Shown: one piece after another, positions 6,916-12,151 of the stretch
Layout: each line of letters starts with the position of its first letter
Numbering within the stretch: position 1 is the stretch's first letter
Source of the DNA: Actinomycetes bacterium
GTDB lineage: Bacteria > Actinomycetota > Acidimicrobiia > Acidimicrobiales > Palsa-688
Reading direction: 5' to 3'
NCBI GenBank assembly: GCA_021796905.1
Contig: JAKABK010000022.1
Coordinates: 1 to 12,151, forward strand
DNA length: 12,151 nt
Notes under the pieces: model-generated
What the model saw: the letters and a program-made list of their open reading frames with translations, nothing else
What the model was told of the DNA's origin: nothing
The model's database searches: none
Program-made: the position numbers and the translations under genes

Positions 6916-7925
6916 GCCGGGGGGTCCCCGCCGACGACACCGCAGGCGCCGGTGCCGGCGGCCGCCCGCCGATCGGTCCTCCCGACGCCCGAGTCGTCGC
7001 GCGCTTCGCCGGCCCCGGCACCTTCGCCCGACTGCCGACCCTCGACGCCGTCGGGCGGGCCGAGGTGGCGATCGCCGGGGTGCCTTTCGACGCCGGGGTG
7101 AGCTACCGACCGGGGGCGCGTTTCGGGCCGCAGGCCGTCCGGGCCGGATCGAAGCTGCTGCGCCCCTACCACCCGGCCCTCGAGGTACAGCCGTGGGACG
7201 TGCACCAAGTAGCCGACGCCGGTGACCTCGCCGCCAACCCTTTCTCCATCCCCGACGCGATCGCCTCCATCGAGACCGGTGCCGACGACGTGCTCGCCCG
7301 GGCGTCGACGATGGTGGCCATCGGCGGTGACCACACGATCGCCCTGCCGCTGCTGCGCGCCGTAGCCCGCCGGCACGGCCCGGTCGCCCTGGTGCACTTC
7401 GACGCCCATCTCGACACCTGGGACACCTACTTCGACGCCCCCTACACCCACGGCACCCCGTTCCGCCGGGCCGTCGAGGAGGGAGTGCTGGCGATCGACG
7501 CCTCCGCCCACGTCGGCATCCGCGGCCCGCTGTACACCCGAGGCGACCTCGACGACGACGCCGGGCTCGGTTTCGCCACCGTCTCCACCCTCGACGTCGC
7601 CCGCGACGGCACCGACGCCGCCGTCGCCCGGGTCCGGAGCCGGGTCGGCGAGCGGCCGGTGTACGTGAGCATCGACATCGACGTCCTCGACCCCGCCCAC
7701 GCCCCGGGCACCGGAACCCCCGAGCCCGGCGGGCTCAGCACCCGGGAGCTGCAGCTCATCCTGCGGGGCCTCGACGGGCTGCGTCTCGTCGGCGCCGACG
7801 TCGTCGAGGTCTCACCCGCCTACGACCACGCCGAGCTGACCGCGTTGGCGGCCGCCAGCGCGGTCTACGAGCTGCTCGGGCTGTTCGCCCGCCAAGCGTC
7901 GCTGCACCGTCACCGTCCCCGTTGA
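6912..7925 (+). CDS. Agmatinase/arginase-family manganese ureohydrolase
   Basis: A 337-residue ureohydrolase that removes urea from a guanidino compound (agmatine, guanidinobutyrate, arginine or a relative) with a di-manganese centre. All six metal ligands are present: GGDHT (H141), FDAHLD (D164, H166, D168) and SIDIDVLDP (D255, D257). The family signature [20 protein letters not shown] is complete, and YTHGTPF matches the agmatinase-type SHGTPF loop. The length is normal for agmatinases (300-340), with a disordered N-terminus of about 20 residues. GTG at 6912 is chosen because GGGAG (6901-6905) lies 6 nt upstream and conservation starts soon after. It overlaps the preceding ORF by 4 nt. Its neighbours give no hint of polyamine metabolism, so agmatinase is the default label and the substrate is open. 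The next gene is convergent, with 57 bp between stops. Confidence 0.9.
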   Translation: MSRGVPADDTAGAGAGGRPPIGPPDARVVARFAGPGTFARLPTLDAVGRAEVAIAGVPFDAGVSYRPGARFGPQAVRAGSKLLRPYHPALEVQPWDVHQVADAGDLAANPFSIPDAIASIETGADDVLARASTMVAIGGDHTIALPLLRAVARRHGPVALVHFDAHLDTWDTYFDAPYTHGTPFRRAVEEGVLAIDASAHVGIRGPLYTRGDLDDDAGLGFATVSTLDVARDGTDAAVARVRSRVGERPVYVSIDIDVLDPAHAPGTGTPEPGGLSTRELQLILRGLDGLRLVGADVVEVSPAYDHAELTALAAASAVYELLGLFARQASLHRHRPR

Positions 7926-7982
7926 GCCGAGGGCCTGTCGGTCAGAGCGGAGGGGTCGGGCTCGAGGCTCGGTGCGGATCGG

Positions 7983-8738
7983 TCACCTCAGCGGCGCGTC
8001 CGCCGCTGTCGGCTCGCTGCTGGCGGTTGCGGCGTCGCGACGGTGGCCCTGCTGCCAGTCCTCCTCGACCCCCACTTGCGCGTCGTCGACCCCGAGGGCA
8101 CGCAGCTGCGGGGTCTCACGCAGCGAACGCTTCAGCTCCGCGAAACCCCCGAAACGGGCCAGCGCGACGACATGGTCCCACAGCTCGACGGCTTCGCCGG
8201 GGCTCGGCAGCCGGCTGATCACCGGGCCGAACAACGCCTTTCCCTCGGGGGGCTCGAAGTGCAGGATCGGGGTTCCGACGTCACGCCCGGTGAGGCCGAG
8301 GGCGTGGTCGGTCTCCGCTCGGATCTCGGCGTCGAGGCTCGTGTCCGACACAGCGCCGGCCGAGCGCACCGGCAGGCCGAGGCGCTCGAGGATCGGGGCC
8401 ACGAAACCCTGCGGGTCGCGATGCAACTCCTCCCGGCGACCGGGCGCCGAGTCGAAGATCTCCTCACCGTACGCCTCGTAGAGACGCCCGACGGCCTCGG
8501 CGCCGCTCTCGGAGCGTACCGCCGCGGCGACACGCAGCAGCTCGAGACCGGCGGTGTGGCCCCGCTCGTAGCCGGCCGGGAAGTGGGTGGCGTAGTCGAC
8601 GTCGGCGTTGACCAGCCGTAGCGAGATGAACCGCCAGTCCACGTCGTAGTGGCGTCGGCCGGCGACGATACGCACCCACTTGCTGGTCATCCAGGCGAAC
8701 GGGCACACCGGGTCGAAGTAGAAGTCGAGGTCGGCCAT
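7983..8738 (-). CDS. DsbA-family protein, mycothiol-dependent nitroreductase Rv2466c-like, single active-site Cys
   Basis: A 251-residue thioredoxin-fold protein of the DsbA/FrnE group, resembling Mycobacterium tuberculosis Rv2466c, a mycothiol-dependent reductase. It begins MADLDFYFDPVCPFAWMTSK. The active-site motif is CPFA (C12, A15) instead of CPWC, so only the nucleophilic Cys remains and a monothiol, mycothiol-linked mechanism is expected. Further family landmarks are the helical insert and DVGTPILHFEPP followed by LFGPVISRLPS, equivalent to the cis-Pro segment DVGTPTIHV...FFGPVLSRIP. A charged tail of about 30 residues follows. The ATG at 8738 overlaps the stop of the upstream peroxiredoxin by one base (TGATG), so the two are translationally coupled. 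A role in handling oxidised thiols or electrophiles is inferred from the partner. Confidence 0.85.
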   Translation of the reverse strand: MADLDFYFDPVCPFAWMTSKWVRIVAGRRHYDVDWRFISLRLVNADVDYATHFPAGYERGHTAGLELLRVAAAVRSESGAEAVGRLYEAYGEEIFDSAPGRREELHRDPQGFVAPILERLGLPVRSAGAVSDTSLDAEIRAETDHALGLTGRDVGTPILHFEPPEGKALFGPVISRLPSPGEAVELWDHVVALARFGGFAELKRSLRETPQLRALGVDDAQVGVEEDWQQGHRRDAATASSEPTAADAPLR

Positions 8739-9388
8739 CACAGCGCCCGCAGAGCGGCGACGACGTCGTCGGGCTCGGCCCGCTTGGTGTAGTCGGCGTC
8801 GGCGAAGCGCCACGCGACCGTGCCGTCGGAGGCGACCACGTAGGTGGCCGGGACCGGCAGGGTGAAGGTGTCGTCGCCGTTTGCGGCCGGAAGGTCGAGC
8901 CCGAACCCGGCGTAGACGCTGCGCAGCGCCTCGGGCAGGCTGAAGACCAGCCCGAAGGACTCCGCCGCCCGGTTGCCCTCGTCGGAGAGGACCGGGAAGG
9001 CGAGCCCGAGCTTCTCCGACGTCGACAGCGAGTTGTCGGGGGTCTGGGGGGAGACGGCCACCAGCTTGCCGCCGGCGGCGGTTATCTCGGGCAACTTCGC
9101 CTGAAGCGCACGCAGCTCAGTCGAGCAGTAGGGGCACCAGCCGCCACGGTAGAAGGCGAGCACCACCGGTCCGTCTGCGAGCAGCGACGACAGCGACACC
9201 TTGGTCCCGGTGGCGTCGGGAAGACTGAGATCGGGCACCTTCGAGCCGACCCCGAGGCTCGACTCGACGATCCCGGAGGCGGCCAGGTCGCAGACCGCCC
9301 GGTCCATCACCTCAAGGGTGTCGGGTGCGAGGCGCTCCCGGCTCGCCTCGTTCTGCTGCCTGAGCTGGTCGGACAAGCTGTTCGCCAT
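8738..9388 (-). CDS. Peroxiredoxin-like (AhpC/TSA-type) thiol peroxidase, CPYC motif
   Basis: A 216-residue cytoplasmic protein with an N-terminal helical extension of about 45 residues and then a thioredoxin-fold AhpC/TSA domain. It carries VVLAFYRGGWCPYC, giving C85 and C88. The FYRGGWCPYC wording marks the peroxiredoxin-like family with a CxxC active site, rather than classical two-Cys AhpC. SPQTPDNSLSTSEKLGLAF and PATYVVASDGTVAWRF are further domain landmarks. The start at 9388 is supported by a strong ribosome site (GAGGAGGAG shortly upstream). It reads away from the TetR gene across a 95-bp gap and overlaps the next gene by one base. It probably reduces peroxides in a pathway shared with the Rv2466c-like partner and under control of the divergent regulator. 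Confidence 0.88.
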   Translation of the reverse strand: MANSLSDQLRQQNEASRERLAPDTLEVMDRAVCDLAASGIVESSLGVGSKVPDLSLPDATGTKVSLSSLLADGPVVLAFYRGGWCPYCSTELRALQAKLPEITAAGGKLVAVSPQTPDNSLSTSEKLGLAFPVLSDEGNRAAESFGLVFSLPEALRSVYAGFGLDLPAANGDDTFTLPVPATYVVASDGTVAWRFADADYTKRAEPDDVVAALRAL

Positions 9389-9442
9389 TCTTCTCCTCCT
9401 CGTGCGTGCGTCGCTGCTCCATCGGGTCCACCAACGCTGAAC

Positions 9443-9456
9443 AGACCGTCCTGTCT
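9443..9456. promoter_or_regulatory. Candidate operator between tetR-type regulator and peroxiredoxin
   Basis: AGAC-N6-GTCT forms a 14-bp interrupted palindrome in the 95-bp divergent gap; an overlapping ACAG-N6-CTGT pair sits at 9441-9454. It lies where the -35 region of the TetR gene would be, and just downstream of a possible -10 for the peroxiredoxin. A TetR dimer bound here could control both directions. The half-sites are short and chance occurrence is possible. Confidence 0.4.
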
Positions 9457-9467
9457 TGCTATTCCCG

Positions 9468-9477
9468 ACGGTAGGAT
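9468..9477. promoter_or_regulatory. Overlapping divergent -10 candidates
   Basis: TAGGAT (9472-9477, plus strand) is a good actinobacterial -10 element and lies exactly 6 nt before the GTG at 9484, consistent with leaderless transcription of the TetR gene. On the minus strand TACCGT (9473-9468) could serve the peroxiredoxin. The two would share bases and compete. No clear -35 was found for either. Confidence 0.35.
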
Positions 9478-9483
9478 CCCGCG

Positions 9484-10113
9484 GTGCCGAGCATGACGTC
9501 GGGACCTCGTGAACGTCTCCTCGAGGTGGCGAGCCGATTGTTCTACGCCGAGGGCATCCACGCGGTCGGCGTCGACCGGGTGGTCGCCGAGGCCGGAGTC
9601 GCCAAGGCAACCCTGTACGCCCACTTCGCCGGCAAGGACGAGCTCGTCGCCGCCTACCTCGCCCGCCAGAGCCTCTGGTGGGTGGCGACCGTCGGTCAGC
9701 GGGCGGCGCAGGCCCGATCCGCTGGGGCCGATACCTCCGCCGTGGCGCTCGTCGCCTTCGACGTGCTCGCCGAGCGGGCGGGGACACCCGGATACCGGGG
9801 ATGCCCGTTCATCAACGCCGCCGCAGAGATGCCCGGTGCAGGACCGGTCGCCGAGCAGGTGGCCGCCCACCGCCGGCGGGTCCGAGAGACCTTCTGCGCT
9901 CTCGTCGGCCAGCGCGGCTCGGACCCCGTGCTGCCCGGCGCGCTCGTCGCCCTCTACGACGGCGCGATGGTCGCCGCCCACCTCGATCGGGATCCCGACG
10001 TCGTCCGCCACGCCCGTCGGGGCGCCGAACAGCTGCTCGACAGGCCCCCGGGGCGCGGGCAGTCTCAGGAAGCCGGAAGCCGGATCCCCACCGGAGCCGG
10101 TCCGACCCGGTAG
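9484..10113 (+). CDS. TetR/AcrR-family transcriptional regulator
   Basis: A 209-residue one-component regulator. The N-terminal DNA-binding domain reads RERLLEVASRLFYAEGIHAV, then GVDRVVAEAGVAKATLYAHF with the recognition helix at residues 39-48, then GKDELVAAYL. The ligand domain carries YRGCPFINAAAEMP near residue 106, a motif typical of the TetR subgroup with a conserved Cys (C107), which could in principle sense thiol-reactive compounds. GTG at 9484 fits the leaderless -10 spacing; ATG at 9493 is an alternative giving a 206-residue form. It is divergent from the peroxiredoxin/Rv2466c-like pair, the classic layout for a local repressor, and convergent with the ArsR gene downstream. The last 25 residues or so are low-complexity. 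The inducer is unknown. Confidence 0.92.
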   Translation: MPSMTSGPRERLLEVASRLFYAEGIHAVGVDRVVAEAGVAKATLYAHFAGKDELVAAYLARQSLWWVATVGQRAAQARSAGADTSAVALVAFDVLAERAGTPGYRGCPFINAAAEMPGAGPVAEQVAAHRRRVRETFCALVGQRGSDPVLPGALVALYDGAMVAAHLDRDPDVVRHARRGAEQLLDRPPGRGQSQEAGSRIPTGAGPTR

Positions 10114-10116
10114 GAC

Positions 10117-10141
10117 GAGCGGCCGGCTCTGCCAGCCGCTC
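10117..10141. terminator. Hairpin between convergent genes, possible bidirectional terminator
   Basis: GAGCGGC (10117-10123) pairs perfectly with GCCGCTC (10135-10141) around an 11-nt loop. An alternative inner stem CGGCT/AGCCG is also possible. It sits in the 43-bp gap between the convergent TetR and ArsR stops. No T-run follows on either side, so it is at best an L-shaped actinobacterial type. Confidence 0.4.
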
Positions 10142-10156
10142 CACGCCGTGGGGGTG

Positions 10157-10615
10157 TCAGGCCCGGACCTTGGTGCACGCTGCGATCGACTCGGCGTGCT
10201 CGGCGACCATCGCCCGAGCGGTGGCGACCAGCTCGGCGACCCTCGGGTCGACGACCCGGTAGAAGACGTAGCGACCGTCGCGGCGGGCCGAGACCAGCCC
10301 GCAGGAGACCAGGCAGGCGAGATGGGCCGACACGCGTCCCTGTGACAGCCCGGCGTGGGCGACACATTCGGTGCCGGTGCGCTCGGCGCCGGCACAGTAC
10401 TCGAGCAGCGCGAGGCGGGTGGGGTCGCCCAGCGCCCGGTAGAACCGGGCGAGCAGCTCTCGTCCGTCGACGTCGGCGGGCACCTGCACCCGCACCTCGC
10501 CCGCCGCAGCGGAGCGCTGGGGAGGGGCCGGTCGGGGTGTCCTCCCGGGATCTGCGGGGGAGCCCCGGCGGCGGTCGGCAACAGGCGCGGTGGAGGTCGT
10601 CACGAAGCGCAGCAT
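10157..10615 (-). CDS. ArsR/SmtB-family metal sensor, CmtR/mercury-sensor type
   Basis: A winged-helix repressor of the ArsR/SmtB family, up to 152 residues. The core shows ALGDPTRLALLEYC, the recognition helix SQGRVSAHLACLVSCGLV, and the wing DGRYVFYRV. The pair C101-x3-C105 in HLACLVSCGLV matches the metal-binding pair of mycobacterial CmtR (HLSCLRGCGLV), and a Cys near the C-terminus (C147) could be the third ligand, so a thiophilic metal such as Hg, Cd or Pb is the expected signal. With merA next to it, mercury is likely; ArsR-type mercury regulators are known in streptomycetes. Start is uncertain: ATG 10615 overlaps merA by 16 nt, GTG 10603 gives a GTGA overlap, and GTG 10483 would drop a Pro/Arg-rich extension of about 44 residues and give the usual family size. 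No good ribosome site decides it. Confidence 0.88.
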   Translation of the reverse strand: MLRFVTTSTAPVADRRRGSPADPGRTPRPAPPQRSAAAGEVRVQVPADVDGRELLARFYRALGDPTRLALLEYCAGAERTGTECVAHAGLSQGRVSAHLACLVSCGLVSARRDGRYVFYRVVDPRVAELVATARAMVAEHAESIAACTKVRA

Positions 10616-11985
10616 GACAGTTCGGCGACATCGGTGCGGAAGCTCAGGGCGGCGAGCCTGATGCCCTCGGCCATGGTCAGGTAGGGCGCCCAGGTCGACG
10701 CGATCTGGTCGGTGGTCATGCCGGCCGCGAGGGCGTAGGTCGCGGCGAGGATCGCCTCGCCGGCGTTCGCTGCAGCCATGTGGATCCCGACCACCTTCCC
10801 GGTGCCCACCTCGGCGACGATCTTGACCACGCCCCGGGTGTCACGGTTGACGATCGCCCGGGGAAGGTACGAAAGTGGCAGCACCCGACATCTGCAATCG
10901 ATACCCGCGTCGGCTGCCTGGGCGTCGGTGAGACCGACCGCTGCCAGGTTCGGGCTGGTGAAGGTGACCCGCGGCAGGTGCGAGTAGTCCACCTCGCGCC
11001 CGGCGCCGCCGAAGGCGTTGTCGACCACCATCGTGCCGTGGGCCCCTGCGACGTAGACGAACTGCGCGGCGCCGGTGACGTCCCCAGCCGCCCAGATCCT
11101 CGGGTTGGTGCTGCGCAGACCGGCGTCGACGACCACCTCGCCGAGCGGGCCGGTCTCCACCCCGACGCTCTCCAGGCCGAGCCCGGCGGTGACCGGCCGG
11201 CGCCCGGTCGCCATCAAGATCGCGTCGGCGCGTAGCTCTCGGGCGTCGGCGACCCGGGCCACCACCTCGCCGTCTTCGCGGGAGACCCCCGTCAGGGACG
11301 CCGAGGTCCAGATCTCGACGCCCTCGTCGGCGAGCACCCCGGTGATCACCTCCGAGATCTCCGGTTCCTCCCCCGGAGCCAGGCGGTCCGACTTCTCGAC
11401 CAGGGTCACCGAGGAGCCGAGCCGGGCGAAGCCCTGGCCCATCTCCAGTCCGACGGAGCTGCCGCCCACCACGATCAGCGACCCGGGTAGCTCATCGAGC
11501 CCCAAGGCGCTGGTCGAGGTCAGATAGCCGGTGCCCGCCAGGCCCGGGACCGCAGGCACCGACGGCGCCGCCCCGGTCGCCACCAGGTAGTGGGCGGCCT
11601 CGATGCGCTCCCCTCCGACCTCGAGGGCCGGGCCGGCGACGAAGCGGGCGTCACCGCGGCGGACCTCCCAGCCGTAGTCGGTGGCGAGGTCCTCGTAACG
11701 CTCCTCGCGCAACGCCGTCACGATCCCGGCCTTGCCGGCGATCAGCGCGGCGAAGTCGGTCGGTCCCGCCGACGTGGCGATCCCCGGGAAGCGGTCCTCC
11801 ACCCCGACATGGCGCGCCTCGGCCGCGGCCAACAGCGCCTTGGAGGGGATGCAGCCCACGTTGACGCAAGTCCCCCCGATGGTGGAGCGCTCGACCATCA
11901 CCACCCGCAATCCCCTTCTGCTCGCAGCGATCGCCGCCGCGAAGCCCGCCCCACCCGAACCGATGATCGCCAAGTCGTGACCCAC
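10600..11985 (-). CDS. merA: Mercuric reductase, core form without the N-terminal metal-binding domain
   Basis: A 461-residue flavin disulfide reductase that reduces Hg(II) to Hg(0) with NADPH in the cytoplasm. The FAD site is IIGSGGAGFAAAIA, the redox-active disulfide is GGTCVNVGCIPSK (C40, C45), and the NADPH fold begins VVGGSSVGLEMGQ. Features specific to MerA rather than lipoamide or glutathione reductase are the C-terminal vicinal cysteines in LSCCAS (C458, C459), the substrate tyrosine in PYLTMAEG (Y435) and a Tyr in GYLTSTSAL (Y154) at the place of the other active-site tyrosine. The heavy-metal-associated NmerA domain is missing. GTG at 11985 is chosen because GGTGG lies about 7 nt upstream and the Rossmann fold starts at once; in-frame GTG 11991 is too close to that site, and a longer frame to 12060 adds unconserved residues. 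An ArsR regulator overlaps its end. Confidence 0.95.
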   Translation of the reverse strand: MGHDLAIIGSGGAGFAAAIAASRRGLRVVMVERSTIGGTCVNVGCIPSKALLAAAEARHVGVEDRFPGIATSAGPTDFAALIAGKAGIVTALREERYEDLATDYGWEVRRGDARFVAGPALEVGGERIEAAHYLVATGAAPSVPAVPGLAGTGYLTSTSALGLDELPGSLIVVGGSSVGLEMGQGFARLGSSVTLVEKSDRLAPGEEPEISEVITGVLADEGVEIWTSASLTGVSREDGEVVARVADARELRADAILMATGRRPVTAGLGLESVGVETGPLGEVVVDAGLRSTNPRIWAAGDVTGAAQFVYVAGAHGTMVVDNAFGGAGREVDYSHLPRVTFTSPNLAAVGLTDAQAADAGIDCRCRVLPLSYLPRAIVNRDTRGVVKIVAEVGTGKVVGIHMAAANAGEAILAATYALAAGMTTDQIASTWAPYLTMAEGIRLAALSFRTDVAELSCCAS

Positions 11986-12003
11986 ACCCACTCCACCTTT
12001 TTT

Positions 12004-12019
12004 ATCCGGATATCCGGAT
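12004..12019. promoter_or_regulatory. Perfect 16-bp palindrome upstream of merA, candidate metalloregulator operator
   Basis: ATCCGGATATCCGGAT is a perfect palindrome, also readable as a direct repeat of ATCCGGAT. It lies 18 nt before the merA GTG, in the only clearly AT-rich stretch nearby. A -10 for merA could fall inside it (GGATAT-like). Its position fits repression by the co-transcribed ArsR-type sensor. Confidence 0.6.
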
Positions 12020-12030
12020 CTTAGGCGGCG

Positions 12031-12102
12031 CGGGCTCCGAGCGGTGCCCGGGCCCGACAATCGTCAGCGGGCTCCGAGCGGTTCCCGCCCGACAATCGTC
12101 AG
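12031..12102. repeat. Imperfect tandem direct repeat (37 and 35 bp) upstream of merA
   Basis: Copy 1 (12031-12067) and copy 2 (12068-12102) both begin CGGGCTCCGAGCGGT and end CCCGACAATCGTCAG. They differ in the middle by one substitution and a 2-bp deletion. No gene is recognised between here and the right edge. The repeat may be a regulatory duplication or slippage product. Confidence 0.85.
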
Positions 12103-12151
12103 CGCAGACGTCGGCCCGATGCCACAGCCCCGGGGACCAGACGCGGACCGG

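Noticed and set aside
11986..12060. N-terminal extension of MerA as a metal-binding domain
   Set aside because: The 25 extra residues have no GMTCxxC motif and cover the palindrome and ribosome site, so they are leader DNA.

Overview
The window is very GC-rich, codes with a strong G/C bias at third codon positions and uses many GTG starts. It carries a homologue of the mycothiol-linked Rv2466c reductase and a CmtR-type ArsR regulator. Together these point to a high-GC actinobacterium; I cannot name a genus. No rRNA, tRNA, CRISPR array, transposase or integrase is visible.

Region 1 (1-6052) looks like a partly decayed sugar-acid catabolic locus. On the minus strand an intact HpcH/HpaI-type aldolase (261-1061) is followed by the frameshifted start of a hydroxypyruvate-isomerase-like gene (227 to the left edge). 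Behind the aldolase lies about 1.5 kb without an intact gene. It holds a probable broken piece of an enolase-superfamily (mandelate racemase type) dehydratase, four tandem 45-bp repeats (1510-1689) and a short, clear C-terminal fragment of an IlvD/EDD-type sugar-acid dehydratase (1690-1800, plus strand). Downstream, on the plus strand, are three intact genes: an alpha-ketoglutarate-semialdehyde-type aldehyde dehydrogenase (2599-4089), an FAH-family 2-keto-3-deoxypentonate-dehydratase-like enzyme (4094-4987) and a medium-chain zinc dehydrogenase (5084-6052). The order dehydratase relic, aldehyde dehydrogenase, FAH enzyme, sugar/polyol dehydrogenase matches a non-phosphorylative (Weimberg-type) pentose route to 2-oxoglutarate whose aldonate dehydratase has been lost here.

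Region 2 (6053-7925) holds about 475 bp with no recognised gene, an unrecognised 128-residue Pro/Ala/Gly-rich ORF (6529-6915) with a possible leaderless promoter, and an agmatinase/arginase-family Mn hydrolase (6912-7925) joined to it by a GTGA overlap.

Region 3 (7983-10113) is a thiol-redox module. A peroxiredoxin-like protein (CPYC) and a DsbA/Rv2466c-like protein with only one active-site Cys (CPFA) overlap by one base. They are transcribed away from a TetR regulator, with a candidate operator and overlapping -10 elements between them.

Region 4 (10117-12151) is a small mercury-resistance unit on the minus strand: a core-length mercuric reductase (merA), then an ArsR-family metal sensor overlapping its 3' end. 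A perfect 16-bp palindrome lies in the merA leader and an imperfect 37/35-bp direct repeat further upstream. No mercury transporter or merB is in the window.
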